This document shows positions 25,237-34,599 of a stretch of 64,000 nucleotides of DNA, in pieces. Under the pieces are notes generated by a model. The model did not search any database and was not told where the DNA came from. It was given only the letters and a program-made list of their open reading frames with translations. This stretch comes from Burkholderia cenocepacia. GTDB lineage: Bacteria; Pseudomonadota; Gammaproteobacteria; Burkholderiales; Burkholderiaceae. Positions within the stretch are counted from its first letter, which is position 1, and each line of letters begins with the position of its first letter. The stretch spans positions 310,001-374,000 of the forward strand of contig NZ_UAQZ01000013.1 in assembly GCF_900446215.1 (NCBI RefSeq), written 5' to 3'. Both the position numbers and the translations under genes were made by a program.

Positions 25237-26292
25237 TCAAGCCGCATCGAGCGGCTCAACCGTCACCCCGACCTTCAGCTCCTGATCCGCCCCGCCGCCG
25301 CGGATCACACCGCGCAGCGGCGTCACGTCCGCGTAGTCGCGCCCGATCGACAGCATCACGTAGTCGTCGCCCGGCGCACGATCGTTGGTCGGATCGAGCT
25401 GTAGCCAGCCGCCATCCTCGGGCCACGCCGGATCGTACACGTCGACCCACGCATGCGACGCGTCCGCACCGATCAGCCGCGGCTGGCCCGGCGGCGGCTG
25501 CGTGAGCAGGTAGCCGCTGACGTAGCGCGCGGCCAGCCCGAGCGAACGCAGCGCACCGATCATCACGTGCGCGAAATCCTGGCACACGCCCTTGCGCAAC
25601 CGCAGCGCGTCGAGCGCCGACGTCGTGATGTCGGTGCTGTTCGGCGTGTACGCGAAATCGGCATGCACGCGCCGCATCAGGTCCCATGCCGCCTGCACGA
25701 GCGGCCGTTGCGGCGTGAAGCTCGCGGCCGCGTACGCGGCAAGCTCGGCGTCGCACGCGACGTGCGGCGACGCGAACACGAACTCGCTCGCCGGGTCGTA
25801 AGGCTGCCCCGCGCGGAACCGCAAGCGCTCGCGCACGGCCTCCCATGCGGTGGCATGCGCGGCGTCCGGGTTCGCGATCGCAGGCGGCGGCTCGCCGCGC
25901 GCGCCGAGCGACCACACGGGCGGCGTCACGCGCACGGTACTGCGGCTGCGCACCAGCAGCGTGTCGTGCGGCAGGTTCAGCGCGAACGACGCGCGCGCAT
26001 TGCCGAACGCGTCGAGTTCGGTGCCGACCGATTCCGGTGCGGGCTCGATGTCGAGCGAGAACGACAGCACCTGCTGGCGCGGCGTCGCCAGCGGTTGCAG
26101 GCGTGCCTGGTGCTGCGCGGATTCGACGCGCGCCGCGTAACGGTATTCGGTGTCGTGCGTGACGCGCAGCAACCGGCCCGGCGCGACGGCGGCCCGTGCG
26201 TCGCTTGCGGCCGCCGTCGGTGCGGCTGCCTGCCGTGCGTTACCGGAGCCGGAACCGGACGGCGTTTTCGGCACGCCTTTCGTCGTCACCAT
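25237..26292 (-). CDS. Transglutaminase-like protein with intact triad (last gene of the ATP-grasp operon)
   Basis: 351 residues. A ~40-residue Ala/Ser-rich leader precedes an N-terminal beta domain (LLRVTHDTEYRYAARVE) of the type found before bacterial transglutaminase-like domains. The triad is visible: C237 (KGVCQDFAHVMIGAL), H280 (DASHAWVDVYD), D300 (LQLDPTND). Such enzymes act as peptidases or amide-bond transferases. Its start overlaps the stop of the ATP-grasp/alpha-E fusion by 7 bp, so the two are coupled. Predicted partner in the peptide-forming system encoded by this operon. Confidence 0.88.
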   Translation of the reverse strand: MVTTKGVPKTPSGSGSGNARQAAAPTAAASDARAAVAPGRLLRVTHDTEYRYAARVESAQHQARLQPLATPRQQVLSFSLDIEPAPESVGTELDAFGNARASFALNLPHDTLLVRSRSTVRVTPPVWSLGARGEPPPAIANPDAAHATAWEAVRERLRFRAGQPYDPASEFVFASPHVACDAELAAYAAASFTPQRPLVQAAWDLMRRVHADFAYTPNSTDITTSALDALRLRKGVCQDFAHVMIGALRSLGLAARYVSGYLLTQPPPGQPRLIGADASHAWVDVYDPAWPEDGGWLQLDPTNDRAPGDDYVMLSIGRDYADVTPLRGVIRGGGADQELKVGVTVEPLDAA

Positions 26293-28934
26293 AGCGTCCT
26301 GCCCGCTTCGCGCACGTGGCTGAAATAGCGCTCGCCAATCCGGTTCGACAGTTCCCACACCGCCTTCGCCGTCGTGTCGAGCGCCGCGAGCAGTTTGTCG
26401 TGCCGGCCGCCTTCGGTGGTCTCGCACAGCTCGTGCAGCGACCATGCAGGCACATCCGGAATCGTCTCGGCCAGCTCCGACAGCGCATAGCCTTCGCTGC
26501 GCTCGACCTTCGTCAGCCGGCCACGCAGCGCCTGCACGACCCAGCCGAGCGAGCGCGGGTTGTCGGTATCGAGCACGACGAGCGACAACAGCGGCGCGAC
26601 GTCGAAGCCGCGCTGGAACCGCGAACGAAACGTGATCGTGCTGTCGAACAGTTCCAGCACGAGTTCGAAACCGTCCTGCCGGTGCACGGCCCCTTCGTCG
26701 AACGCGAACTTCAGCACGCTGCACAGGAAATCGAGCCGGTCGATCTGCCGGCCGATCGACAGCAAGCGCCAGCCGTCGTCGCGCGTCATGTTGTCGGTCT
26801 GCGCACCGGTGATCGCGCCGAGCAGCAGGCCGAGGCGTTCCAGCAGCTGCAGCGCGTCGTTGCCGATCTGCTCCTCCGCTTCCGGTTGTCCTGCGCTATC
26901 CGCGAACAGTTGCGTCGCGTCGTCGATCAACCGCCATTGATCGCTCGACAGCCGTTCGCGGATCGCGGCAGCCGCGCCGCGCATGCCGAACAGGCACGAC
27001 GCGATCCCCGACGTGCGATCGGCGCCGCGCGTCAGCGATGTCGCCAGCGCGTGCTGGAACGCGCGCGGCGCATCGACGGCGTGCGGCGCGTCGGCCGCGA
27101 TCAGCCCGGTGTCGCGGCACAGCGTGTCGATCAGTTCGAGGTGCGCGGGGCTGTCGACGTCGTCTTCGCCGCGCAGCCGTTCGAGCGCGGCACGCGCCAG
27201 GCGCATCAGGTTGGTCGCGCGCTCGGTATAACGGCCGAGCCAGAACAGGTTTTCCGCCGCGCGACTCGCGATCGCACGCGGCCGCTCGACGAGATCGTCG
27301 GGGCCGAGGTGCGTCTGCAACAGCGTCGTCGAATCGACGATGCCCTCGGTCATCACCCACGTATCGACGGTGCTGCCGCCACGCGGCATCGGCGCGTTGA
27401 ACAGCGTGTCGCGCGTGCCGACCCGTGACAGTCCGCCCGGCAGGAGCCGCCAGCGCTGCGCGCCGTCGGCGAGCGCGAACACGCGCAGCAAGAGCGGTTT
27501 CGGCACGATCCGCGCGCTGCCGTTGCCGTCGGGTGCGTCGGGCCGCGGCCAGGTCGGCGCCTGCGACAGCGGCAGATCGGCCTGCACCGTGTAGTGTTCG
27601 GGCCGCGCGAGAATCCGCGCGCGCCATTCCGCCAGTTGCGCCGGCGTGAGCCGCGCGCCGATCACCGGCTCGAATGCACCGCCTGCCTGCACGTCGGGTG
27701 GATAGGATGCCTTGACGATGCCACGCGCGAGTTGCGGCAGCGCGTCGTCGCACGCGGCCGCCTCGCCGCACCACCACGAATGCACGGCTGGCAGCGTCAG
27801 CGTTTCGCCGAGCAGGCCTTCCGCGAGACGCGGCATGAAACCGAGCATCGCCGGCGATTCAAGGAAGCCCGAGCCCGGCGCGTTCGCGAGCAGCACGTTG
27901 CCCGCGCGCACGGCCTGCAGCAGCCCCGGCACGCCGAGCATCGAATCGGGCCGCAGTTCGAGCGGATCGAGCCACGCGTCGTCGACGCGCCGCAGGATGC
28001 CGTGCACCGGTTCGAGCCCGCTCAGCGTCTTCAGGAAGACGTGATTGTCGCGCGCGGTCAGGTCGCCGCCTTCGACGAGCGTGAGGCCGAGATAGCGCGC
28101 GAGATAGGCATGCTCGAAATAGGTCGCGCTGTGCGGTCCCGGGGTCAGCAGCACGATCCGCGAGTTCTTCGCGGCGGGGCTGAGCGACTGCATGCTCTGC
28201 AACAGCGCACGGTAGGCGGACGCCAGCCGCTGCACGCGCAGCCCGCGAAACCCGCGCGGAAAGAGCCGCGACACGATCAGCCGGTTTTCGAGCAGGTATC
28301 CGAGCCCGGCCGCGCCCTGCGTGTGCTGCGCAACGATCCGCCACTGCCCGTCCGGGCCGCGCGCGAGATCGAACGCGACGACGTGCAGCCACGTATCGCC
28401 CGGCACGCGTGCGCCGCGCATCGCGCGCAGGTAGCCGGGATGACCAGTGACGAGCGCGGGCGGCAGCAGCCCGCGCTGCAGGATCGTCTGCGGCCCGTAC
28501 AAATCGGCCAGCGTCGCGTTGAGCAGCCGCACGCGCTGCAGCACGCCGCGCTCGATCACGACCCAGTCTTCGGGCGTGACGATCAGCGGCAGCAGGTCGA
28601 GCGACCACGGCCCGGCCGCGCCGTCGCCGGCACGTTGCTCGTGCAACTGGTAGAACAGGCCGTTCTCGCGCATGCGCCGGTGCAGCGCGTCGGCGCGGCG
28701 GTCGAGGTCGGCCACGCCGTCGCTGCCGATCGACGTGAAGAAGCTGCGCCACGCGGGCGCCAGCGCGGGCGCGTTCAGGCCGGCCGCGCTGCCGCGCAGT
28801 TCGTCGTAGCGGCCGGCGGCGGCCGGCGCCGCGAGCGCGGCGGCCAGTTCGGCGGCGTCCGGCTGCGCGCCGGTATCGAAAAGCGTGGGCATCGCGTCGA
28901 GGGCGGCGAGATGATCGAGGTCAATGGGCGGCAC
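26286..28934 (-). CDS. Circularly permuted ATP-grasp fused to alpha-E domain
   Basis: 882 residues. Residues ~90-480 form a circularly permuted ATP-grasp ligase (DLLPLIVTPEDWVVIERGVLQ, RIVLLTPGPHSATYFEHAYL, NHVFLKTLSGLEPVHGILRR, ANAPGSGFLESPAMLGFMPRL). Residues ~550-880 are an all-helical alpha-E domain (RAAENLFWLGRYTERATNLM). The window also carries the two modules as separate proteins upstream in the same operon. ATP-grasp proteins of this class are predicted amide or peptide ligases; the alpha-E role is unknown. It lies 160 bp after the DUF2126 gene, with a large hairpin in the gap. Confidence 0.88.
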   Translation of the reverse strand: MPPIDLDHLAALDAMPTLFDTGAQPDAAELAAALAAPAAAGRYDELRGSAAGLNAPALAPAWRSFFTSIGSDGVADLDRRADALHRRMRENGLFYQLHEQRAGDGAAGPWSLDLLPLIVTPEDWVVIERGVLQRVRLLNATLADLYGPQTILQRGLLPPALVTGHPGYLRAMRGARVPGDTWLHVVAFDLARGPDGQWRIVAQHTQGAAGLGYLLENRLIVSRLFPRGFRGLRVQRLASAYRALLQSMQSLSPAAKNSRIVLLTPGPHSATYFEHAYLARYLGLTLVEGGDLTARDNHVFLKTLSGLEPVHGILRRVDDAWLDPLELRPDSMLGVPGLLQAVRAGNVLLANAPGSGFLESPAMLGFMPRLAEGLLGETLTLPAVHSWWCGEAAACDDALPQLARGIVKASYPPDVQAGGAFEPVIGARLTPAQLAEWRARILARPEHYTVQADLPLSQAPTWPRPDAPDGNGSARIVPKPLLLRVFALADGAQRWRLLPGGLSRVGTRDTLFNAPMPRGGSTVDTWVMTEGIVDSTTLLQTHLGPDDLVERPRAIASRAAENLFWLGRYTERATNLMRLARAALERLRGEDDVDSPAHLELIDTLCRDTGLIAADAPHAVDAPRAFQHALATSLTRGADRTSGIASCLFGMRGAAAAIRERLSSDQWRLIDDATQLFADSAGQPEAEEQIGNDALQLLERLGLLLGAITGAQTDNMTRDDGWRLLSIGRQIDRLDFLCSVLKFAFDEGAVHRQDGFELVLELFDSTITFRSRFQRGFDVAPLLSLVVLDTDNPRSLGWVVQALRGRLTKVERSEGYALSELAETIPDVPAWSLHELCETTEGGRHDKLLAALDTTAKAVWELSNRIGERYFSHVREAGRTLW

Positions 28935-28955
28935 GATGTCGTTCCGTCGTCAGGA

Positions 28956-29013
28956 TGCGGCCGCGCACGCGCGCCGCCGCACCGGCGGCAAGCTGCCGCG
29001 GCGCGCGGCCGCA
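28956..29013. other. Large intercistronic hairpin
   Basis: TGCGGCCGCGC (28956-28966) pairs perfectly with GCGCGGCCGCA (29003-29013), and GCCGCCG/CGGCGGC (28973-28979, 28983-28989) forms an inner stem. It lies in the only sizeable gap of the operon and could reduce expression of the distal two genes or stabilise the upstream mRNA. Confidence 0.5.
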
Positions 29014-29094
29014 GTCTGCCCGCATCCTAGCACTCCGGCGAGGCCGCCGGGAGGTTGCGCGCCGCGCATCGTCGTCCGCCCCGTCATCGATCGA

Positions 29095-32000
29095 TCAAGG
29101 CCGCCGCAAGTCCAGCGTGAACGGAAATTCGCGGCTCGGCGCGGCGGCCGCGACCTCCATCCGGCCCGGCGTGTGCCCCATCTCGACGAAGCGCGCGAGC
29201 CGGCGGCTCTCGGCTTCGTACGCGTTGACCGGGAACGTCGCGTAATTGCGCCCGCCCGGATGCGCGACGTGATACCGGCAGCCGCCGAGCGAGCGCTGCA
29301 ACCACGTATCGACGATGTCGAACGTGAGCGGCGCGTGCACGCCGATGGTCGGATGCAGCGCCGACGGCGGCGCCCACGCCTTGTAGCGCACGCCCGCGAC
29401 GTACTCGCCGACGGTGCCGGTCGGCTGCAGCGGCAGCGCGCGGCCGTTGACGGTCACGACGTGCCGGTTGTCGTTCAGCCCCGTCACGCGCACTTCGAGC
29501 CGTTCGACCGACGAATCGACGTAGCGCACCGTGCCGCCGATCGCCCCCTCCTCGCCCATCACGTGCCACGGTTCCAGCGCGCCGCGCAGCGACAGTTGCA
29601 TGCCGTTCACCGCGATCTGCCCGAACAGCGGAAAACGGAATTCGAAGTGCGGCGCGAACCACGCCGGATCGAACGCGAAACCGGCGTCGCGCAACTCGGC
29701 CAGCACGTCGTCGAAATCCATCTGGAGAAATTCCGGCAGCATGAAGCGGTCGTGCAGCGCGGTGCCCCAGCGCGTGAGCGGCGTCGTGTACGGCGTGGCC
29801 CAGAAACGCGCGACCAGCGCACGCAGCAGCAGTTGCTGCACGATGCTCATCCGCGCATGCGGCGGCATCTCGAAAGCACGCAGTTCGAGCAGGCCGAGCC
29901 GGCCGGTGGACGAATCGGGCGAATACAGCTTGTCGATGCAGAACTCGCTGCGGTGCGTATTGCCCGTCACGTCGATCAGCAGGTTGCGCAGCACGCGGTC
30001 GACGAGCCACGGCGGCATGTCCTGCCCGAACAGCAGCTTGTTGCGCTGGATCTCCGCGAATGCGATGTCGAGCTCGTAAAGCTGGTCGTTGCGTGCCTCG
30101 TCGACCCGCGGCGCCTGGCTCGTCGGCCCGATGAACAGCCCCGAAAACAAATACGACAGCGACGGATGGTTGTGCCAGTAGGCGATCAGGCTCGCGAGCA
30201 GATCGGGGCGGCGCAGGAACGGGCTGTCGGCCGGCGTCGCGCCGCCGAGCACGAAGTGGTTGCCGCCGCCCGTGCCGACGTGCCGCCCGTCGACCATGAA
30301 CTTCTCGCTGCACAGCCGCGATTGCCACGCGGCGTCGTACAGGAATTCGGTGTGGTCGACGAGCTCGTCGAAGCTCGCGGCCGGATGGATGTTCACCTCG
30401 ATCACGCCGGGATCGGGCGTCACCTGCAGCAGTTTCAGCCGTGCGTCGCGCGGCGGCGGATAGCCTTCGAGCACGAGCTTCACGCCGAGCGTGTGCGCGG
30501 TCAGCTCGATCGCGCCGAGCAGGTCGAGATAATCCTCGAGCGCGGCGAGCGGCGGCATGAACAGGTACAGGATGCCGTTGCGCACTTCGACGCACAGCGC
30601 GGTGCGCGTGATCCACGCGGCCGATTCGAAGCGCTCGGGGCGGCGATGCGGATCCCCGGCGCCCGGTCGGCCGCTCGCGGCCGCGCCGTCGTCGCGCCAC
30701 TGCATCACGGTCTGCGCGGACGCTTCGCGATGCACGCCGGCCAGGTAGCGCGGCGCGTCGGCCGGGCCGGCGTAGCGGGCGCGTATGGCAGCGGCATCCG
30801 GCAATGCGTCGCGCGGCGCGAACGGATCGCGCTCGACCAGGTACGGATAATCGGCGCTGGCGGTCCACGGCAGCGAATCGAGCGGCAGCCGGTAGCCCAT
30901 CGGCGAATCGCCCGGCACGAGGTACATCCGCTCGTCGCGGAAGAACCACGGGCCCGTCTGCCAGCGCGGCCCGTCGAGGCCGGGCATGTCGTCCACACGC
31001 TTCACCGGCAGCACGTAGCCGACCACGCTGTCGAGCTGCTGCTCGAACACCTTGCGCAGCCGCGCGCGTTCGAGCTCGTCGTCGAGGCGCGCGTCGAACG
31101 GATCGACGTTGACGGGCAGCCGGCGCTCGCGCCACAGGTAGTACCACACGTCCTCGTAGCCGGGCCGGATGAATTCGCCGGTCAGGTTCAGCCGCGCGGC
31201 GAGCGCATCGATGAAGCGCTTCGCGTCGTCGGTCGTGTACGCGGACGGTTCGCGCTCGTCGGCGAACAGCGACGGATCGTGCCACACGGGATGGCCGTCC
31301 GCGCGCCAGAAGATCGACAACGCCCAGCGTGGCAATTGCTCGCCCGGGTACCACTTGCCCTGCCCGAAATGCAGGAAGCCGCCGTCGCCGTATTCGGCTC
31401 GCAGCCGCTGCACGAGTTCGGTCGCGTAACCGCGCTTGGTCGGGCCGAGCGCATCGGTGTTCCACTCGGCGCCGTCGCGATCGTCGATCGACACGAAGGT
31501 CGGCTCGCCGCCCTGCGTGAGCCGCACGTCGCCGGCCGCCAGCGCACCGTCGACCTGCGTGCCGAGCGCGCGCACGGCGTCCCACTGCGCTTCCGTATAC
31601 GGTTTCGTCACGCGCGGCGATTCGTACACGCGCGTCACGCTCATCTCGTGCTCGAACGACACCTCGCACTCGTCGATCAGCCCTTCGACCGGCGCGGCAC
31701 TCGTCGGCTGCGGCGTGCAGGCGAGCGGAATATGCCCTTCCCCGGCGAGCAGGCCCGACGTCGGATCGAAGCCGATCCAGCCGGCGCCCGGCAGGTAGAC
31801 CTCGCACCATGCGTGCAGGTCGGTGAAATCGACCGACGTGCCGCTGGGGCCGTCGAGCGATTTGACGTCGGGGGTGAGCTGGATCAGGTAGCCCGACACG
31901 AAGCGCGCGGCGATGCCCAGATGGCGACACAGCTGCACGAGCAGCCACGCGCTGTCGCGGCACGAGCCGGATGCGAGTTCGAGCGTTTGCGCGGGCGTCT

Positions 32001-32508
32001 GCACGCCCGGCTCCATCCGCACGAGATAGCCGATGTCGCGCTGAAGCTGCTGGTTCAGCGCGACGAGGAAGTTCACGGTGCCGGCCGGCGTGCGGTCGAC
32101 GGCGTCGAGATACGTGCGGAACAGCGGCGCGGCGCTCGTCTGCGGGTCGCACGCGAGATACGGCGCGAGCTCGGTCTTCAGCGCGTCGTCATAGCTGAAC
32201 GGGTATTGTTCCGCGCTCGCTTCGAGGAAGAAATCGAACGGGTTGTACACCGACATCTCGGCGACGAGATCGATCGTGATCTCGAAGTGCTCGGTTCGCT
32301 CCGGAAACACGAGCCGCGCGAGATAGTTCGAGAACGGGTCCTGCTGCCAGTTGATGAAGTGCTGCGCAGGCTCGACCGTCATCGAATACGCGAGGATCGG
32401 CGTCCGGCAATGCGGCGCGGGCCGTAGCCGCACGACCTGCGGGCCGAGGTTGACGAGCCGGTCGTAGCGATAGCGGGTGGTGTGATGCAGCGCGACGTGG
32501 ATGGACAT
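29095..32508 (-). CDS. Giant transglutaminase with DUF2126 C-terminus
   Basis: 1137 residues. N-terminal beta domain (MSIHVALHHTTRYRYDR), then a transglutaminase core with triad C183 (ASGSCRDSAWLLVQL), H232 (DLHAWCEVYLPG) and D248 (WIGFDPTSG). The remaining ~800 residues are the DUF2126 region, recognised by RLTQGGEPTFVSIDDRDG, FLHFGQGKWYPGEQLPRW and, near the end, ASLIAYWHNHPSLSYLFSG. This pairing is a regular part of ATP-grasp/alpha-E operons. DUF2126 may modify or bind the product. Soluble, no signal peptide. Located 92 bp downstream of the Ser-variant transglutaminase. Confidence 0.9.
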   Translation of the reverse strand: MSIHVALHHTTRYRYDRLVNLGPQVVRLRPAPHCRTPILAYSMTVEPAQHFINWQQDPFSNYLARLVFPERTEHFEITIDLVAEMSVYNPFDFFLEASAEQYPFSYDDALKTELAPYLACDPQTSAAPLFRTYLDAVDRTPAGTVNFLVALNQQLQRDIGYLVRMEPGVQTPAQTLELASGSCRDSAWLLVQLCRHLGIAARFVSGYLIQLTPDVKSLDGPSGTSVDFTDLHAWCEVYLPGAGWIGFDPTSGLLAGEGHIPLACTPQPTSAAPVEGLIDECEVSFEHEMSVTRVYESPRVTKPYTEAQWDAVRALGTQVDGALAAGDVRLTQGGEPTFVSIDDRDGAEWNTDALGPTKRGYATELVQRLRAEYGDGGFLHFGQGKWYPGEQLPRWALSIFWRADGHPVWHDPSLFADEREPSAYTTDDAKRFIDALAARLNLTGEFIRPGYEDVWYYLWRERRLPVNVDPFDARLDDELERARLRKVFEQQLDSVVGYVLPVKRVDDMPGLDGPRWQTGPWFFRDERMYLVPGDSPMGYRLPLDSLPWTASADYPYLVERDPFAPRDALPDAAAIRARYAGPADAPRYLAGVHREASAQTVMQWRDDGAAASGRPGAGDPHRRPERFESAAWITRTALCVEVRNGILYLFMPPLAALEDYLDLLGAIELTAHTLGVKLVLEGYPPPRDARLKLLQVTPDPGVIEVNIHPAASFDELVDHTEFLYDAAWQSRLCSEKFMVDGRHVGTGGGNHFVLGGATPADSPFLRRPDLLASLIAYWHNHPSLSYLFSGLFIGPTSQAPRVDEARNDQLYELDIAFAEIQRNKLLFGQDMPPWLVDRVLRNLLIDVTGNTHRSEFCIDKLYSPDSSTGRLGLLELRAFEMPPHARMSIVQQLLLRALVARFWATPYTTPLTRWGTALHDRFMLPEFLQMDFDDVLAELRDAGFAFDPAWFAPHFEFRFPLFGQIAVNGMQLSLRGALEPWHVMGEEGAIGGTVRYVDSSVERLEVRVTGLNDNRHVVTVNGRALPLQPTGTVGEYVAGVRYKAWAPPSALHPTIGVHAPLTFDIVDTWLQRSLGGCRYHVAHPGGRNYATFPVNAYEAESRRLARFVEMGHTPGRMEVAAAAPSREFPFTLDLRRP

Positions 32509-32601
32509 GGGAGCTCGGATCGGGTTGGGCCGGCCGCGCGCGCCGCGTCGCTGTCGACGCGGCGGCCCGGCATGGCGGATTCGGCGAAAGCGCGCGGCGG
32601 G

Positions 32602-33585
32602 TCAGACGAGTTCCGGCGTCTGCACGACGCTGATCTCGACGCCGACGGCCGTCGCGCCGAGCCCCGTCACCGGCTGCGCGTCGCGATGGTCGAGGCCGAC
32701 CGCGATGCGCACGTAGCGTTCGTCCGGGCAACGGTTCATGAACGGGTCGAAGCCGACCCAGCCGAGCCCTTCGACATAGGCTTCGGCCCATGCATGGCCG
32801 GCCGGCTGCTGCATCAGCGCGGCGGCTTGCGGCTGCGCGCCGAGCGCCGGTTGCGGCTGCCCCTGCGATTGCGACTGCACCGCATGCGACGCGCCGAGCA
32901 TCTGGTGCATCCCGTCGCCGCTCTGCAGCGCGAGTGCTTCCTCTTCCTCGACGTCGCCCGCCTGCTGCTTCGCATCGGCGATGCGCTGCATCGCGCTGTC
33001 GGCCAGCACGTAGCCCGAGATGTAGCGCGCGGGGATCTTCAGCGCGCGGGCGGCCGCGATGAACGCGTGCGCATGGTCGCGGCTCGTGCCCTCGCCGCTT
33101 TGCAGCGCGGTTTCCGCATCGACGGGCGCATCGGCGGCCAGGTTCGGCGCGTACGCGATGCGGCCGTGCACCTCCGTCATCAGCCAGTGCAATGCGTCAA
33201 GGCCGTGCGGCTCGATCGGCAGCGCCTGCGTCAGCGCATGCACGGTGTCGCCCGCTTTCGTGAGCGCGGTCTCGCGCTCGAAGATCCACGGCGGCGCATA
33301 GCCCTCAGGATTCCCGAGAATGCCCGCGCGGTCCTGCGTCTCGACGACGCCGGCCGCGACGACGACGATCTCGTCTTTCGCGCCGCGATCGTGGCGCACG
33401 AGGTCGATCCGGTTGCCGAGCCCGTCGGCGTACGACAGCGTCGGCTCGACGCCGTCGATCGTGACCTGCCACGCGCGCACCGTCTGCCCGGGGCCCGACT
33501 GCGGGCGCAGCCGCAACCGTTGCAGTGCGTGGGAAGCTTGATCGTCGAACTGATAACGCGAAATGTGTCGGATGGCGAGTCGCAT
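32602..33585 (-). CDS. Transglutaminase-fold protein with Ser replacing the catalytic Cys
   Basis: 327 residues, start ATG giving MRLAIRHISRYQFDDQASHA. The fold matches its operon neighbours, with H264 (PAGHAWAEAYV) and D280 (WVGFDPFMNR). The nucleophile position, however, is S168 (GEGTSRDHAHAFIAAARAL, codon AGC) where the siblings have GVCQD or GSCRD. A Gln/Ala-rich insertion (~residues 197-262) separates helix and His strand. It may be a serine hydrolase variant or a catalytically dead scaffold. It sits 8 bp past the alpha-E gene, so it is expressed with the set. Confidence 0.85.
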   Translation of the reverse strand: MRLAIRHISRYQFDDQASHALQRLRLRPQSGPGQTVRAWQVTIDGVEPTLSYADGLGNRIDLVRHDRGAKDEIVVVAAGVVETQDRAGILGNPEGYAPPWIFERETALTKAGDTVHALTQALPIEPHGLDALHWLMTEVHGRIAYAPNLAADAPVDAETALQSGEGTSRDHAHAFIAAARALKIPARYISGYVLADSAMQRIADAKQQAGDVEEEEALALQSGDGMHQMLGASHAVQSQSQGQPQPALGAQPQAAALMQQPAGHAWAEAYVEGLGWVGFDPFMNRCPDERYVRIAVGLDHRDAQPVTGLGATAVGVEISVVQTPELV

Positions 33586-33593
33586 GGCAAGTC

Positions 33594-34535
33594 TCAGTCG
33601 AAGTTGTAAGCCTGGGCGACTTCGAGCCCGAGGCTGTTGTTGCGGCCGATGAAGTCGGTCAGGAACTCGTGCAGGCCGCTCTTGAAGATCCGCTCGACCG
33701 AGGTATCGGACAGCATTTGCAGGATCTTCGTGGCCGTGTCGTGACACGGGTGTGTCACGCCGTAATCCTTCGCGAGCAGGTTCAGGCTCGACACGACGCG
33801 CCCGTAGCAATAGCGCAGCGAACGCGGCATGCGGCCGTTCAGGATCAGGTAGTCGGCGATGTTCAGCGGCTTGTACTGCACGTCGTACACCCAGCGGTAC
33901 GAACGATGCGCGGCCACGCAGCGCAGGATCGTCTCCCATTGGTAGTTGTCGAGGATCGTGCCGACGTGCGACACCGACGGCAGCAGCAGGTGGTACTTCA
34001 CGTCGATGATCCGCGCGGTGTTGTCCGCGCGTTCGATGAAGGCGCCGATCTGCGCGAAATCGAAGATCTCGTTGCGCAGCATCGTGCTGTAGAAGCTGCC
34101 GAGGATCAGCGCGGTTTCGCGCTTCACCTGGTCGAGCACGGCCGGCAGCTCGCTTTCCGGCACCGGCTGCGCGAACGCGCGGCGCAGCGCGAGCCACGCG
34201 CCGTTCACGCTCTCCCACGCCTCGCGCGTCAGCGCCGTGCGCACCATCCGCGCATTCGAGCGCGCGGCCTCGATGCACGACAGCACGCTCGACGGGTTGT
34301 CGCGGTCGCGCAGCAGGTAGTCGGTCACGGTATCGGCCGCATACGCGTCGTATTTCTGCCGGTAGCCGTCGTCCGCGCCCGAGCTGACCAGCACCGACGA
34401 CCATTCGGCCGGCGCGTCGGACGTGCGCGTGAGCGCCATCCGCAGCCCGGCATCGACGATGCGCGCGATGTTCTCCGCGCGCTCGATATAGCGGTACATC
34501 CAGTAGAGCCCGCTCGCAGTTCGTCCCAGAAGCAT
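33594..34535 (-). CDS. Stand-alone alpha-E domain protein
   Basis: 313 residues, all helical. The family opening MLLGRTASGLYWMYRYIERAENIARI is followed by ESVNGAWLALRRAF, ERADNTARIIDVKYHLLLP and the late FIGRNNSLGLEVAQAYNFD. Alpha-E proteins nearly always occur beside circularly permuted ATP-grasp ligases and are predicted to help in peptide assembly, with no known enzyme activity. It lies 64 bp after the ATP-grasp gene. Confidence 0.9.
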   Translation of the reverse strand: MLLGRTASGLYWMYRYIERAENIARIVDAGLRMALTRTSDAPAEWSSVLVSSGADDGYRQKYDAYAADTVTDYLLRDRDNPSSVLSCIEAARSNARMVRTALTREAWESVNGAWLALRRAFAQPVPESELPAVLDQVKRETALILGSFYSTMLRNEIFDFAQIGAFIERADNTARIIDVKYHLLLPSVSHVGTILDNYQWETILRCVAAHRSYRWVYDVQYKPLNIADYLILNGRMPRSLRYCYGRVVSSLNLLAKDYGVTHPCHDTATKILQMLSDTSVERIFKSGLHEFLTDFIGRNNSLGLEVAQAYNFD

Positions 34536-34599
34536 CTCGTGTCCACTCCGTCTTCGTTCGGTTCGCGCGCCGGCTCCGGCGCGCGCGGTCGCGTCCGGC

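Noticed and set aside
28924..32427. A 1167-codon open frame on the plus strand and similar long frames elsewhere
   Set aside because: They are antisense to recognised genes (here the DUF2126 transglutaminase). Their Arg/His-rich composition is what a high-GC third position produces in the opposite strand.
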